Counted from the stretch's first letter, positions 36,684 to 45,191 are shown. The stretch: DNA of 64,000 bases from Flavobacterium tiangeerense (GCF_007830355.1 NZ_VLKO01000008.1:75453-139452); one strand, 5' to 3'. The notes: generated by a model from the letters alone, not told the origin. Program-made: numbers and translations.

Positions 36684-38005
36684 TTGTTTATTTTGTTTTT
36701 GTTTAAAATTTCTTGAACTTTTTGTTCTTCCCAATTTTTGCCGTAACCAAAGGTCTCGAGTGCATGAAACGTTAATCCCATTCCCCAGCCCAAAAGCGGG
36801 AACCAAAACCATTGAAAAGGATGTGGCGAACTCAGGTTAATAATAATCAAAACAGGGATCACGATACAATACGAAATTAAGTTCCCATAAAATCCTTTTA
36901 ATCTTTCTACTCTTTCTTTAGCTCTTGCGTAGGCTAAATTTTCGTTGCTAATTGTGTTAATTTCCATAGCGGCTATTTGTTTGGTTAAAATCGGAATCAG
37001 CACTTTAAAGTCTGTTTCCGTTTGTTCTACTAAAACTTTTCTTTTTGATAGCAAGGCATAACGGCTTACGATGTTTTGCAATCCTACTCCTTGACGGTCT
37101 TGTAATACTTCTTTTTTTTGCAAATTATTTTGAACTACCAAGTAATTATCCTGAATGAATATGGTAATTTGCAAGGGTTTATTCTCACTTACTACGTTGT
37201 GCTTGATGGTGTTTTCGAGTAATAACTGTAAAGATAATGGCACTACTTTAGCATCTGAATTATCAAAATCAGTTGGTAAATGAAAGGTGATGCTGTTCTC
37301 GAAACGCATTTTTAATAAATTCATATACGTTTTGGCAAAAGCCAATTCCTCGGCTACACTTACTAATTCTTTGTCTTTTTGCTCTAAAACGTAGCGGTAT
37401 ATTTTAGACAATGAGGTCGTAAATCGTTGAGCGTTTTCTGGATTTTCTTCAATCAAGGAACTCAAAACATTCAAACTATTGAATAAAAAATGAGGATCAA
37501 TTTGATTTTTTAAACTTTCGAATTTGGCATTGGCTGTGCCAGCAATAATTTTTTGTTCTTTAACTTTATTCTCATTGTACGCTTTGTAAAACGAAATCGC
37601 GTGAACCGAAAGCGTGATGAAAAAAGTAATAATGATTGCAAATACATATTTTGACGGTTTTTCGTTTGCCAAAAAGTATTCAAATGTTTGATTTTCGAAA
37701 ACTACAACTTCAAAAACATGCATCAAGAAAATAACCAGCAACGATACTAAAAAGGAACCTATGAACCCTGTCACTAATCTCTTAATTGAAAAACGATCCG
37801 TAAAATAAGAGTCTAATTTTACAAACAAAACTGCATTTGCCGCATAAAGTGAAAACGTATACAGGGCGGTAAACAAGAACTGGGTTACTAAATGGTGATC
37901 TAGTTTTACAGTGCTCCCCATGACTATGTTGATGATTTGCATAATAACAAATATCAACACGGTGAGTTTAATTACTTTTTGCAATTGTTTATAAAGTATG
38001 TTCAT
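36674..38005 (-). CDS. LytS-type histidine kinase with C-terminal 2TM domain
   Basis: A 443-residue membrane sensor kinase. Four N-terminal helices (about 12-30, 40-64, 78-100, 120-140) precede a His_kinase domain with the phosphoacceptor in QIDPHFLFNSLN (H172) and an ATPase domain with LENTIKHN and a G-box (GVGLQNI). After residue ~355 a full 2TM domain follows (VERLKGFYGNLISYC to YGKNWEEQKVQEIL). It probably phosphorylates the LytTR regulator encoded three genes downstream. A sensor kinase carrying the domain that also occurs as two small separate genes is notable. Confidence 0.92.
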   Translation of the reverse strand: MNILYKQLQKVIKLTVLIFVIMQIINIVMGSTVKLDHHLVTQFLFTALYTFSLYAANAVLFVKLDSYFTDRFSIKRLVTGFIGSFLVSLLVIFLMHVFEVVVFENQTFEYFLANEKPSKYVFAIIITFFITLSVHAISFYKAYNENKVKEQKIIAGTANAKFESLKNQIDPHFLFNSLNVLSSLIEENPENAQRFTTSLSKIYRYVLEQKDKELVSVAEELAFAKTYMNLLKMRFENSITFHLPTDFDNSDAKVVPLSLQLLLENTIKHNVVSENKPLQITIFIQDNYLVVQNNLQKKEVLQDRQGVGLQNIVSRYALLSKRKVLVEQTETDFKVLIPILTKQIAAMEINTISNENLAYARAKERVERLKGFYGNLISYCIVIPVLIIINLSSPHPFQWFWFPLLGWGMGLTFHALETFGYGKNWEEQKVQEILNKNKINKWN

Positions 38006-38057
38006 TTTAAGTATTGTTTTGTATCAAGCCAGATTCAGCAAAGTCAATTGATGTTGT

Positions 38058-38678
38058 TTATTTACAATTTTTTTGAGCAATTTGAGCTCTCTCTAATCCC
38101 CATGAAGGTGAAAAAACTGTTTCAGGCTTAAAAGTAGCAAAAAGTCCAATAGCTTTTTCAATTTGCGCACACATTGGTTTGGTATCGGTTCCCCAAAATT
38201 TCGCTCCGCCTATTTCAAATTCGGCTTTACAAAATACAACTCTTGGGTTTTCAGGAGCAATGGCCTTTGCTTTTCCATACAATTCCATTACGGGTCCAGC
38301 TAATTTTTGTCCGTTTGTCATGGGATCAAATGCAATCCAGGCAGTATGAATCATGGCTTGAACTACAAGCAACTCTGCGTTATTAGGGTTTTTATCCATT
38401 TCAATGTCTACTGCTTTCTGTGCTTTATTTAGTAGTAAACTTACCTGTTCTTTATCTTTTGTTGCAAAAGCAGCATTTGTGTTTACCAATGCCACATAAT
38501 AATTAGGCAACCAGCTAGATTTTTCGGCGGCAGCAATTCTTTCAAATAAAGCCAATGCTTCGGTACTTTTTCCTTGACCCCATAATTGAAGTGCTTTGCC
38601 CATACCTTGCTCAAATTGGCCTTGAGCCGATACATAGGAACTGATAAACAATACGATGGTAACGATAATTTTAGTCAT
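38058..38678 (-). CDS. Exported TPR-like protein of unknown function
   Basis: A 206-residue product from this start. The signal peptide is MTKIIVTIVLFISSYVSAQ. An ATG 15 codons upstream (38723) is in frame, but it would put charged residues before the signal. The mature part is helical with TPR-like repeats (ALQLWGQGKSTEALALFERI, ALVNTNAAFATKDKEQ and so on) and a paired-Cys C-terminus (MCAQIEKAIG, QKNCK). It is not recognised further. It lies between the kinase and the TonB receptor, all leftward. A -7 element TACTTTTG lies at 38785..38792 (minus strand). Confidence 0.75.
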   Translation of the reverse strand: MTKIIVTIVLFISSYVSAQGQFEQGMGKALQLWGQGKSTEALALFERIAAAEKSSWLPNYYVALVNTNAAFATKDKEQVSLLLNKAQKAVDIEMDKNPNNAELLVVQAMIHTAWIAFDPMTNGQKLAGPVMELYGKAKAIAPENPRVVFCKAEFEIGGAKFWGTDTKPMCAQIEKAIGLFATFKPETVFSPSWGLERAQIAQKNCK

Positions 38679-38784
38679 AACTTTAGTTGTTTTAATTGGA
38701 TTTTGGTTCATTGTTGTTTTCATGATTTTTGATTTTAAGATTATTTGATATGATGTTTGAAACGCTTTGTTTTTAATTACACTT

Positions 38785-38792
38785 CAAAAGTA
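38785..38792 (-). promoter_or_regulatory. -7 element upstream of the TPR-like/kinase operon
   Basis: TACTTTTG on the minus strand matches TAnnTTTG. It would start the transcript carrying the exported protein, histidine kinase, 2TM genes and LytTR regulator. Confidence 0.45.
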
Positions 38793-38874
38793 GATTGCTT
38801 TTAACAGCTTAAAAATTGATTCCTACCGAACTGTAGAATTTAATGGATGAGTTGTATTAATTTTAGTCGAAAGC

Positions 38875-38942
38875 CTTAAAGTCGAAAGTCTTAAAGTAAC
38901 AAACGTATATATCTATAAGGACTTTAGACCTTTGACTTTAGG
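38875..38942. repeat. Inverted repeat built from TTTAGAC units
   Basis: The left arm 38875..38897 and right arm 38920..38942 are near-complementary (CTTAAAGTCGAAAGTCT against GACCTTTGACTTTAGG) around a 22-base spacer. It starts 16 bases behind the stop codon of the TonB receptor, so it may act in transcript termination or 3'-end stability. The same TTTAGACTTT wording recurs near 31330. Confidence 0.55.
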
Positions 38943-38957
38943 ACATTATGACTGTAT

Positions 38958-41117
38958 TTATAAATTCCTTAACTGATTGTCTTTTTTATCGTTGCTAATG
39001 GTCCAAAAGAAACCGACAAAGAAAAAACGGTCTGCTGTGGGAGTAATTTCTCTACGGTTGTAAATTCCAGCACTGTTTGGATTCTTGGCGTACTCATACC
39101 CAAAAACATTTTGAGTAGCTAAAACATTCGAAACTGAGAAGTACAAAATCTTTTGTGGACTCAATAAATAGGCCCAGTTAAAACTCAAACTGTTGTATAC
39201 TTTCGTTTTTCCATTCATGAATTTTGTTTCATTTGGATTGTTGTACGGGCGACCTGAACTGTAAGAATTCGTAAATCCTATTTGTGATTTCCAGTTTGTT
39301 ATAAAATATTTTGTAACAATAGACAAACTGTGATCAGCAACAAAACTTGGGGTCACTTGAGCGCTAAAATTTTTATAATCTCTCTCCGTATCGATGTACG
39401 AATAGGAAACCCAATATTCTAAGTTATTAATTGATTTTCCGTCTCTCCAAAACAAGTCCAATCCTTTTGCATATCCTAAACCTGAATTATTGAAAGTCGA
39501 ATTATACAAAGGTGTTTCAGTATCAAATTTCACTAAATTGCTATACTCTTTGTAATAGGTTTCGGCACGAAATGTTTTTCCGTTTTTGTTGTACTGAAAA
39601 TTTAAGATGTAATGCGATGCTTTTTCGCTTTCAAATCGATTGTTGTTCGAATATTTGACGTAATCTGCTCTTGGAGTTTGAGTAAAATTCCCATAAGCAA
39701 ATGAAAACTGGCTGTTTTTGGCCATTTTATAAGCAAATGAAATTCGGGGTGCAATAGTAGTTTCATTTAGTAAATCATTATTTGCTGCTCTTAACCCTAC
39801 TTTTGCTGCCCATTTTTTTGAAAATAAAACATCAATCTCACTAAAAACAGCAGCTATATTCGAAGTGTACCCATTGGTGAAAATCGAACCTGAATTATCT
39901 CTAAAATCTTCGTTGAACTGCGTCATAAAATAATCAGCCCCAAAGGAAAGTTTGATCCTTTCTGAAAAACTTTTTCTTAATTTGAATTTCAAATGGGCCG
40001 CATTTTCATCATTTACTACTTTATCAATATTCAAATTAATTTTATTGTTGCTGTAGCCATAACTCAACCCAGAAGTAAGCTGCCAGTTATTTCCAAAAAC
40101 TCCTTTGTAAGACGTATTGAAATAAAAATTATTGTTGTTTAAATCCACTCTAATTTTCTCAGGAGCATTGATATTTTCCTGATTGACATCAAATTTGGAA
40201 GTATCAAAAGCGGCATATACTTTTAAAATTCCGTTGTTGAAATTATAGCGATACACCGTTTCACCAGACAAGGACTGAAATGGACTGTTCCAATCTACGT
40301 TTTGAGGAATCGCAGCTTGGTATGGAGCTAAATTAATGTAATTTGAATTCACACTTAACGAACTTTTTTTCCATTTTTGGGTATTCCCAATTCCCAATCC
40401 TACAGTCATCAAACTAATTTCTGTTTTGTTTTGGTCCGGCTCGTCCTGAGTATTAAGCAATAACACACTCGATAAAGCTTCACCATATTCTGCTGAATAG
40501 CCACCTGTAGAAAAGGATATTCCGTTGAATAAAAATGGAGAAAATCGGCCACGAGTAGGTAAATTATTAGTACTTGCACCATACGGTTGCGCTACCCGAA
40601 TCCCATCTACAAAGGTTTGTGTCTCATTAGCCTCGCCACCTCGAACAAACAATCGTCCGTCCTCGCCTACTGTTTGCGTTCCTGGCAAAGTTTGTAATGC
40701 TGCAATTATATTTCCTGCAGAACCTGCTGTGGTAACAATGTCTAAGGGTTTTAAAACCGAAACTCTTGCTTTGTCTCCAGATTCTAATGTTCCTGCGGTA
40801 ATAATAACGGCATCAAGAGCTGTCACACCTTCCTTTAATTTTATGGTTTTATCGACAAATGCAGCCACATTAATTACTGTTTTTGAGGTTTCGTAAATCA
40901 AAAAACTCACTACTAATGTTTGATTTCCGGTTGTTGTGGTTGTAAAACTAAAACTACCTGTTTCGTTACTTGTGGCGCCATCATAGGTTCCTTCTAAAAA
41001 AATGTTAGCTCCCGCAACGGGTTTTCCTTTTTCATCTACTACTTTACCAGAAATTGTACTTTGCGATAAAAGAAGTGTTGTAACTAATAAGCATAACAAT
41101 GTGACTGTGGTTTTCAT
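38958..41117 (-). CDS. TonB-dependent outer membrane receptor
   Basis: A 719-residue protein. The signal peptide (about 1-20) is followed by a carboxypeptidase-regulatory-like beta domain (GKVVDEKGKPVAGANIFLEG, residues 24-110), a plug domain (AGNIIAALQTLPGTQTVGEDGRLFVRGG) and a beta-barrel. It is shorter than SusC-type receptors and has no SusD partner here. The cargo is unknown: iron complexes, cobalamin or another small ligand are possible. It is next to a LytTR two-component set, which might regulate it or sense its function. A promoter with -7 TACATTTG lies at 41138..41145. Confidence 0.92.
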   Translation of the reverse strand: MKTTVTLLCLLVTTLLLSQSTISGKVVDEKGKPVAGANIFLEGTYDGATSNETGSFSFTTTTTGNQTLVVSFLIYETSKTVINVAAFVDKTIKLKEGVTALDAVIITAGTLESGDKARVSVLKPLDIVTTAGSAGNIIAALQTLPGTQTVGEDGRLFVRGGEANETQTFVDGIRVAQPYGASTNNLPTRGRFSPFLFNGISFSTGGYSAEYGEALSSVLLLNTQDEPDQNKTEISLMTVGLGIGNTQKWKKSSLSVNSNYINLAPYQAAIPQNVDWNSPFQSLSGETVYRYNFNNGILKVYAAFDTSKFDVNQENINAPEKIRVDLNNNNFYFNTSYKGVFGNNWQLTSGLSYGYSNNKINLNIDKVVNDENAAHLKFKLRKSFSERIKLSFGADYFMTQFNEDFRDNSGSIFTNGYTSNIAAVFSEIDVLFSKKWAAKVGLRAANNDLLNETTIAPRISFAYKMAKNSQFSFAYGNFTQTPRADYVKYSNNNRFESEKASHYILNFQYNKNGKTFRAETYYKEYSNLVKFDTETPLYNSTFNNSGLGYAKGLDLFWRDGKSINNLEYWVSYSYIDTERDYKNFSAQVTPSFVADHSLSIVTKYFITNWKSQIGFTNSYSSGRPYNNPNETKFMNGKTKVYNSLSFNWAYLLSPQKILYFSVSNVLATQNVFGYEYAKNPNSAGIYNRREITPTADRFFFVGFFWTISNDKKDNQLRNL

Positions 41118-41137
41118 AATTATTGGTTTTTATGAAG

Positions 41138-41171
41138 CAAATGTATCTGAGAAAAAAAGATTGAAAAACAA
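41138..41171 (-). promoter_or_regulatory. Promoter of the TonB receptor
   Basis: On the minus strand TTG (41171..41169) and TACATTTG (41145..41138) are 23 bases apart, within the range for Bacteroidota promoters. The -7 element ends 20 bases before the ATG at 41117. Confidence 0.5.
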
Positions 41172-41273
41172 TTCCCTACTGAACTGTTGAAAATGGATGC
41201 TGAGTTGTACTGTTTTTAATTTTGGAGTACTTTTACAAATTAACAAAAGGCTACAACAAGTAGAAATGCATGA

Positions 41274-41342
41274 GGGATAGTAGTGAAAATCCTTTTATAG
41301 CCCGTTGCAAAAAGGGCTATAAAAGATTGTAACGAATAGCCC
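41274..41342 (+). ncRNA. Structured RNA element, divergent copy 3
   Basis: A perfect 12-bp stem, CTTTTATAGCCC at 41292..41303 with GGGCTATAAAAG at 41314..41325, is flanked by GATAGTAGTGAAAATCC and AAAGATTGTAACGAATAGC. These flanks align, with a few changes and one-base gaps, to those of the copies near 200 and 63620, and an outer GGG/CCC pairing is possible. It ends close to a second strong hairpin and 60 bases before an acetyltransferase gene. Relation to the other two copies is inferred by eye. Confidence 0.5.
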
Positions 41343-41344
41343 GA

Positions 41345-41379
41345 CCGATAGTCTCGTTTTTTTGGGACGAGACTATCGG
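41345..41379. other. Strong 13-bp hairpin
   Basis: CCGATAGTCTCGT (41345..41357) pairs perfectly with ACGAGACTATCGG (41367..41379) around a 9-base T/G loop. No T run follows on the plus strand, so it is not a standard terminator. It may be part of the adjoining RNA element or a protein-binding palindrome. Confidence 0.7.
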
Positions 41380-41404
41380 GCATGTCCAAAATAAATAACA
41401 TAAG

Positions 41405-41971
41405 ATGGAACCAAAAACGGAAAAAGAGAAGATGATTGCTGGCGAATACTATTTATCTGGTGATGCTTTGTTGATAAAAGAACGCCGAAGGGCAAAAAAT
41501 TTATTGCACAGACTTAATGTAACGGAGTACCGCGTGACTAAAAAAGCGCGCGAAATCATTCAGGAATTGATTCCTAATGCGGGTTCTAATTTATATATTG
41601 AACCTCCTTTTCATTGTGATTATGGATACAATATAACGTGTGGTGATAACGTATACTTTAACGTAAACTGTGTGGTGCTGGATTGCGCTCCTGTTGTAAT
41701 AGGTTCGAATGTGTTTTTTGCACCCAATGTACAAGTGTATACCGCCACGCACCCGCTTGATGCTGAATTAAGAAAAACGCTAGAAAATGCTTTGCCAATA
41801 AGCATAGGGGATGATTGCTGGATTGGCGACAATACGGTGATATGTCCTGGTGTGCGTATAGGAGATGGTTGTGTTATAGGTGCTGGATCTGTTGTGACAA
41901 AAGATATTCCGGATCACTCATTAGCGGTGGGAAATCCTGCAAAAGTGATACGAAAATTAAATGATAAGTAA
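41405..41971 (+). CDS. Maltose/galactoside O-acetyltransferase-like protein
   Basis: A 188-residue left-handed beta-helix acetyltransferase. The N-terminal Mac domain (EKMIAGEYYLSGDALLIKER) is followed by hexapeptide repeats (about 65-180) with the catalytic His in TATHPLDAE and the end motif GNPAKVIRKL. It transfers acetyl from acetyl-CoA to a sugar. Which sugar is unknown. It stands alone downstream of two hairpins. Confidence 0.9.
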   Translation: MEPKTEKEKMIAGEYYLSGDALLIKERRRAKNLLHRLNVTEYRVTKKAREIIQELIPNAGSNLYIEPPFHCDYGYNITCGDNVYFNVNCVVLDCAPVVIGSNVFFAPNVQVYTATHPLDAELRKTLENALPISIGDDCWIGDNTVICPGVRIGDGCVIGAGSVVTKDIPDHSLAVGNPAKVIRKLNDK

Positions 41972-42010
41972 AAATAAAAAAATACGAATTCTTCAAAATA
42001 TTTTTTTTGT

Positions 42011-42018
42011 TATCTTTG
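42011..42018 (+). promoter_or_regulatory. -7 element of the small exported protein gene
   Basis: TATCTTTG matches TAnnTTTG and lies 24 bases before the ATG at 42043. The -33 region is weak. Confidence 0.5.
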
Positions 42019-42042
42019 TTTCCAAAATTTAAATAAAACATA

Positions 42043-42438
42043 ATGAAACATCTTAAAACATTTTTAATATTGGCGTTTATTGTTGTTGCAAACTCAGTAT
42101 CAGCACAATCTACTTTTGATAAATGGCCTGCCATAAAAGAATTTCACGGAGTATTATCAGAGACCTTTCATCCTGCCGAGGAGGGGAAATTGGCTCCTAT
42201 AAAAGCACGCTCAGCAGAGTTATTAGCAAAAGCTACGAAAGTGCAAAAAACTGATATTCCTGCAGAATTTAGAACAGAAATCATTACTGAATTAGTAAAT
42301 CGATTACAAGCCAAAAGTAAATCTTTACACCAACTTGTTTCCAATAAAGGTGCAGATGATGAAATAGTAAAATCAATAACGGGGCTCCACGATATATTTC
42401 ATGAAATTGTTGGTATCTGTTCTGATCCTGTAAAATAA
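42043..42438 (+). CDS. Small exported protein of unknown function
   Basis: A 131-residue protein with a clear signal peptide (MKHLKTFLILAFIVVANSVS, cut near AQS). The mature 110 residues look all-helical and four-helix-like, with histidines in EFHGVLSETFHPAEEG, SLHQL and GLHDIFHEIVGIC. There is no CxxCH, so it is not a c-type cytochrome, but the H-rich helices could bind metal. Not recognised. It has its own promoter and terminator. Confidence 0.75.
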   Translation: MKHLKTFLILAFIVVANSVSAQSTFDKWPAIKEFHGVLSETFHPAEEGKLAPIKARSAELLAKATKVQKTDIPAEFRTEIITELVNRLQAKSKSLHQLVSNKGADDEIVKSITGLHDIFHEIVGICSDPVK

Positions 42439-42445
42439 TCCGTAG

Positions 42446-42472
42446 GCCTAATCATTTGATTAGGCTTTTTTT
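42446..42472 (+). terminator. Terminator of the small exported protein gene
   Basis: GCCTAATCA (42446..42454) pairs with TGATTAGGC (42457..42465) over a 2-base gap (effectively a 4-base loop), followed by a run of seven T. Confidence 0.9.
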
Positions 42473-42481
42473 CTTTCACAC

Positions 42482-42871
42482 ATGCTACAACTTCAAAAAA
42501 TACATCATGTTGCTGTAATTTGCAGTGACTATGTGCAATCCAAACATTTTTACACATCCCTTCTTGGACTCACTGTGGTACAAGAAATCTATCGAGAAGA
42601 CAGGGAGTCGTACAAACTGGACTTAGCCTTAAACGGAGTTTTTGTACTCGAATTGTTTTCATTTAAAAATCCACCTCAACGACCGTCTCAGCCTGAGGCA
42701 GCTGGATTACGGCATATTGCCTTTGAAGTAAAAGATATTGAAGCAACACGAGTATATTTTACAATAAAAGGTCTTGAATGCGAAACTATTAGAATAGATC
42801 AATACACTTTAAAAAAGTTTTTCTTTCTTTCAGATCCTGACGGTTTACCTTTAGAATTTTATGAGGCTTAA
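42482..42871 (+). CDS. VOC family protein (YaeR/GloA2-like)
   Basis: A 129-residue glyoxalase/bleomycin-resistance fold protein with two beta-alpha-beta-beta-beta modules. The metal-ligand-like positions include HHVAVICSDYVQSKHFY (His near residue 8), ELFSF, RHIAFEV and PLEFYE (Glu near 127), the pattern of the YaeR-type lactoylglutathione lyase-like group. The exact substrate is unknown. Single gene, starting 10 bases after a terminator. Confidence 0.88.
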   Translation: MLQLQKIHHVAVICSDYVQSKHFYTSLLGLTVVQEIYREDRESYKLDLALNGVFVLELFSFKNPPQRPSQPEAAGLRHIAFEVKDIEATRVYFTIKGLECETIRIDQYTLKKFFFLSDPDGLPLEFYEA

Positions 42872-43084
42872 CGCTAAAATTTTCAATAGAATTAAAACCA
42901 ATCCTTAAAACTATAGGTTTTACATGTACTAAAAGTAGTTTTTATCCAAAAAATAAAAGTACCCATCTGGTTGCTTTGGCTACCAAGATAGCAGAGTAAA
43001 CAAAAATCTTATCAACAAATCGAAAAACTAAAATCGAAAACTGAAATTAAATTTTACCTTTGACCTTTCAATAAAACAAAGATT

Positions 43085-43624
43085 ATGGTTTATAAATTTA
43101 GGGTAATTCTAGACGCGGAAGATGATGTTTTTAGAGACATTGCAATACTTGAAGACGATACTTTAGAAGATTTGCATAATGCTATTTTCAATTCCTTTGG
43201 TTTTGACGGGATGGAGGTTGCTTCTTTTTATACGTGTGATGAAACTTGGAATCAAGAAGAAGAAATTCCGATGTTTGATACCGGCGATGTTCCTGGCGAA
43301 CAAAAAACCATGAGCGACTACATATTATCGGACATTTTAGATAAAGAAAATACAAAAATCCTATATGTATATGACTTCATTAACATGTGGACATTCCTTG
43401 TAGAGCTAGCAGCCATTGAAGATCAAGTGGTAGGAAATACGTATCCTGAAACTATTTTTTCGCATGGAGAAATGCCAGATGAAGCGATGGAAAAAAACTT
43501 TGAATCTGACAATGCTGATGATTACAATGATGAATTTGAAGACGGTTTAGATGATGATGACCTAGACATGTTTGAAGGTGATGACAATTTTGAAGATTTT
43601 GGTTTTGAAGAGAATTGGAATTAG
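43085..43624 (+). CDS. pRiA4b ORF-3-like protein
   Basis: A 179-residue acidic protein. The N-terminal ~125 residues match the plasmid pRiA4b ORF-3 family (YKFRVILDAEDDVFRDIAIL, DLHNAIFNSFGFD, LYVYDFINMWTFLVEL). The last ~50 residues are a run of Asp/Glu. The family name comes from a plasmid and IS-passenger context, but nothing mobile is visible nearby. Function unknown. Confidence 0.85.
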   Translation: MVYKFRVILDAEDDVFRDIAILEDDTLEDLHNAIFNSFGFDGMEVASFYTCDETWNQEEEIPMFDTGDVPGEQKTMSDYILSDILDKENTKILYVYDFINMWTFLVELAAIEDQVVGNTYPETIFSHGEMPDEAMEKNFESDNADDYNDEFEDGLDDDDLDMFEGDDNFEDFGFEENWN

Positions 43625-43676
43625 TTTGCAGTAAGGTTCTAAGCATTTAAGGTTCTGAGGTACTAAGTTCTTACAT
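43622..43676 (+). repeat. Dispersed 3' repeat, copy after pRiA4b-like gene
   Basis: AGTTTGCAGTA starts in the stop codon, as in the copies at 31284 and behind mazG, then changes to doubled AAGGTTCT and CTAAG units up to the four-helix bundle gene. It is low-complexity and probably an intergenic repeat of this lineage. Confidence 0.45.
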
Positions 43677-43700
43677 AAATTTAATTTATTATTTCACACC

Positions 43701-44060
43701 ATGAGCAATTTTAGAAACCTACTGATTTGGCAAAAATCAATGTCATTAACAACTAAAATTTATAATTCAACCAAGAAATTTCCAAAAGAAGAAATATTTG
43801 CATTAACATCACAAATAAGACGAAGCTCAGTTTCAATTCCGAGCAACATTGCCGAAGGGTTTGGAAGAGACAGTAGTAAAGAATATTTACGTTTCTTAAA
43901 TATTGCAATTGGATCATTATTTGAATTACAAACACAAATAGAAATCGCAAAAAACATAGACTATTTAAACGAAGATGAATTCACTACGTTGTACGAAGAT
44001 AGTCGAGAAATTGAACGAATGCTGGTTTCGTTCATCAATAAAATAAAAGAAAGAGATTAA
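43701..44060 (+). CDS. Four-helix bundle protein (23S rRNA IVS/S23 type)
   Basis: A 119-residue helical protein with the family pattern RNLLIWQKSMSLTTKIY, then FPKEEIFALTSQIRRSSVSI, PSNIAEGFGRDS and EYLRFLNIAIGSLFELQTQI. Relatives are encoded inside intervening sequences of 23S rRNA genes or as stray genes. Here it lies outside any rRNA gene, between low-complexity repeats, and so may be a wandering gene. Biochemical function is unknown. Confidence 0.9.
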   Translation: MSNFRNLLIWQKSMSLTTKIYNSTKKFPKEEIFALTSQIRRSSVSIPSNIAEGFGRDSSKEYLRFLNIAIGSLFELQTQIEIAKNIDYLNEDEFTTLYEDSREIERMLVSFINKIKERD

Positions 44061-44104
44061 AACCTCAGTAAATCAGCAACTTTTCACTTAGCACCACAAA
44101 AAAA

Positions 44105-45163
44105 ATGATCAACCTATATAACACACACATCGAAAATTTATCCATTCACAGAGTGGGAAATAAAAGCAGAAACGAAGCTATTTTTTTATCAGAGCAGCCC
44201 TTTAATCTTAATGATGAAATTGTGCCTTTGATGAAAGAATTTTTCTTTAAACCTTTTCGAGAAAAAGAAGAAAATTATTATCAATTTGCTCATGAGATTG
44301 ACTTAGACTACAACGACATGTTTAAATATGCCACTGAAGTTTTTGACAATCCAAGTAGCATTCATGAAGTTTCAAAAAAAATCACTACACATTTATTTGA
44401 GCAGTCTAATCACCCTCATATTAAAAATGGGGAAGTGTATGTAACGTACTTGACGAACCTAAACATTGATAACAATGTTGTAGATGCTATTGGAATTTTC
44501 AAGAGTGAAATTCAAGCTGATTTTTTACAATTTGAAGAAAAAGCTACACAGCTTGAAATGATTTTACAACAAGGAGTGAGCTTAAACAAATTGGACAAAG
44601 GTTGTCTTATTTTTAATCACAAAAAAGAAGAAGGTTATAAAATTCTTACTGTTGATAGCAATCGTTACGATGCAAGATACTGGTTAGAGCATTTTTTATC
44701 AGTAGATGCTTTTGAAGATGAAAATTTCATCACTAAAAAGTATTTGAAATTCTGTCAAAACTTTGCCAAAGATGTTGTTTTTCCGGCTGAGGATAAAAAA
44801 GAAGAAGTGATGTTCATGAACCGATCTGTGAATTATTTTGCAAAAAACGATCAGTTTGAAGAGACTAACTTTTTGAACGAAGTTTTAGACAATCCAGATT
44901 TGATACCTGAATTCAAAAACTATAAAAGCGATAAGGGAGAAAAATACAGTATAGAGGATGTTACCTCCTTCCCTATTGCAAATGCAGCAGTATCTGATGC
45001 CAGAAAATCAATAAAAAATGTGATCAATTTAGATACTCATATCCAAATCAAAATGGACTTTATTAATCCCGAAAGTGCAGAGAAATTTGTAGAAAAAGGA
45101 TGGGATGAAGAGAAACAAATGTACTACTACTTAGTTTACTTTAACAAAGAGGAGAAAAGTTAA
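44105..45163 (+). CDS. Nucleoid-associated protein (NdpA/YejK family)
   Basis: A 352-residue protein of the 37-kDa nucleoid-associated family (start INLYNTHIENLSIHRVGNKS, central VYVTYLTNLNIDNNVVDAIGIFKS and C-terminal INLDTHIQIKMDFINPES). YejK binds DNA in E. coli, but the role of the family is not settled. It follows the four-helix bundle gene by 44 bases and has its own terminator. Confidence 0.86.
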   Translation: MINLYNTHIENLSIHRVGNKSRNEAIFLSEQPFNLNDEIVPLMKEFFFKPFREKEENYYQFAHEIDLDYNDMFKYATEVFDNPSSIHEVSKKITTHLFEQSNHPHIKNGEVYVTYLTNLNIDNNVVDAIGIFKSEIQADFLQFEEKATQLEMILQQGVSLNKLDKGCLIFNHKKEEGYKILTVDSNRYDARYWLEHFLSVDAFEDENFITKKYLKFCQNFAKDVVFPAEDKKEEVMFMNRSVNYFAKNDQFEETNFLNEVLDNPDLIPEFKNYKSDKGEKYSIEDVTSFPIANAAVSDARKSIKNVINLDTHIQIKMDFINPESAEKFVEKGWDEEKQMYYYLVYFNKEEKS

Positions 45164-45191
45164 TCCCATTAATTTATTAGTAAAATTTTAT

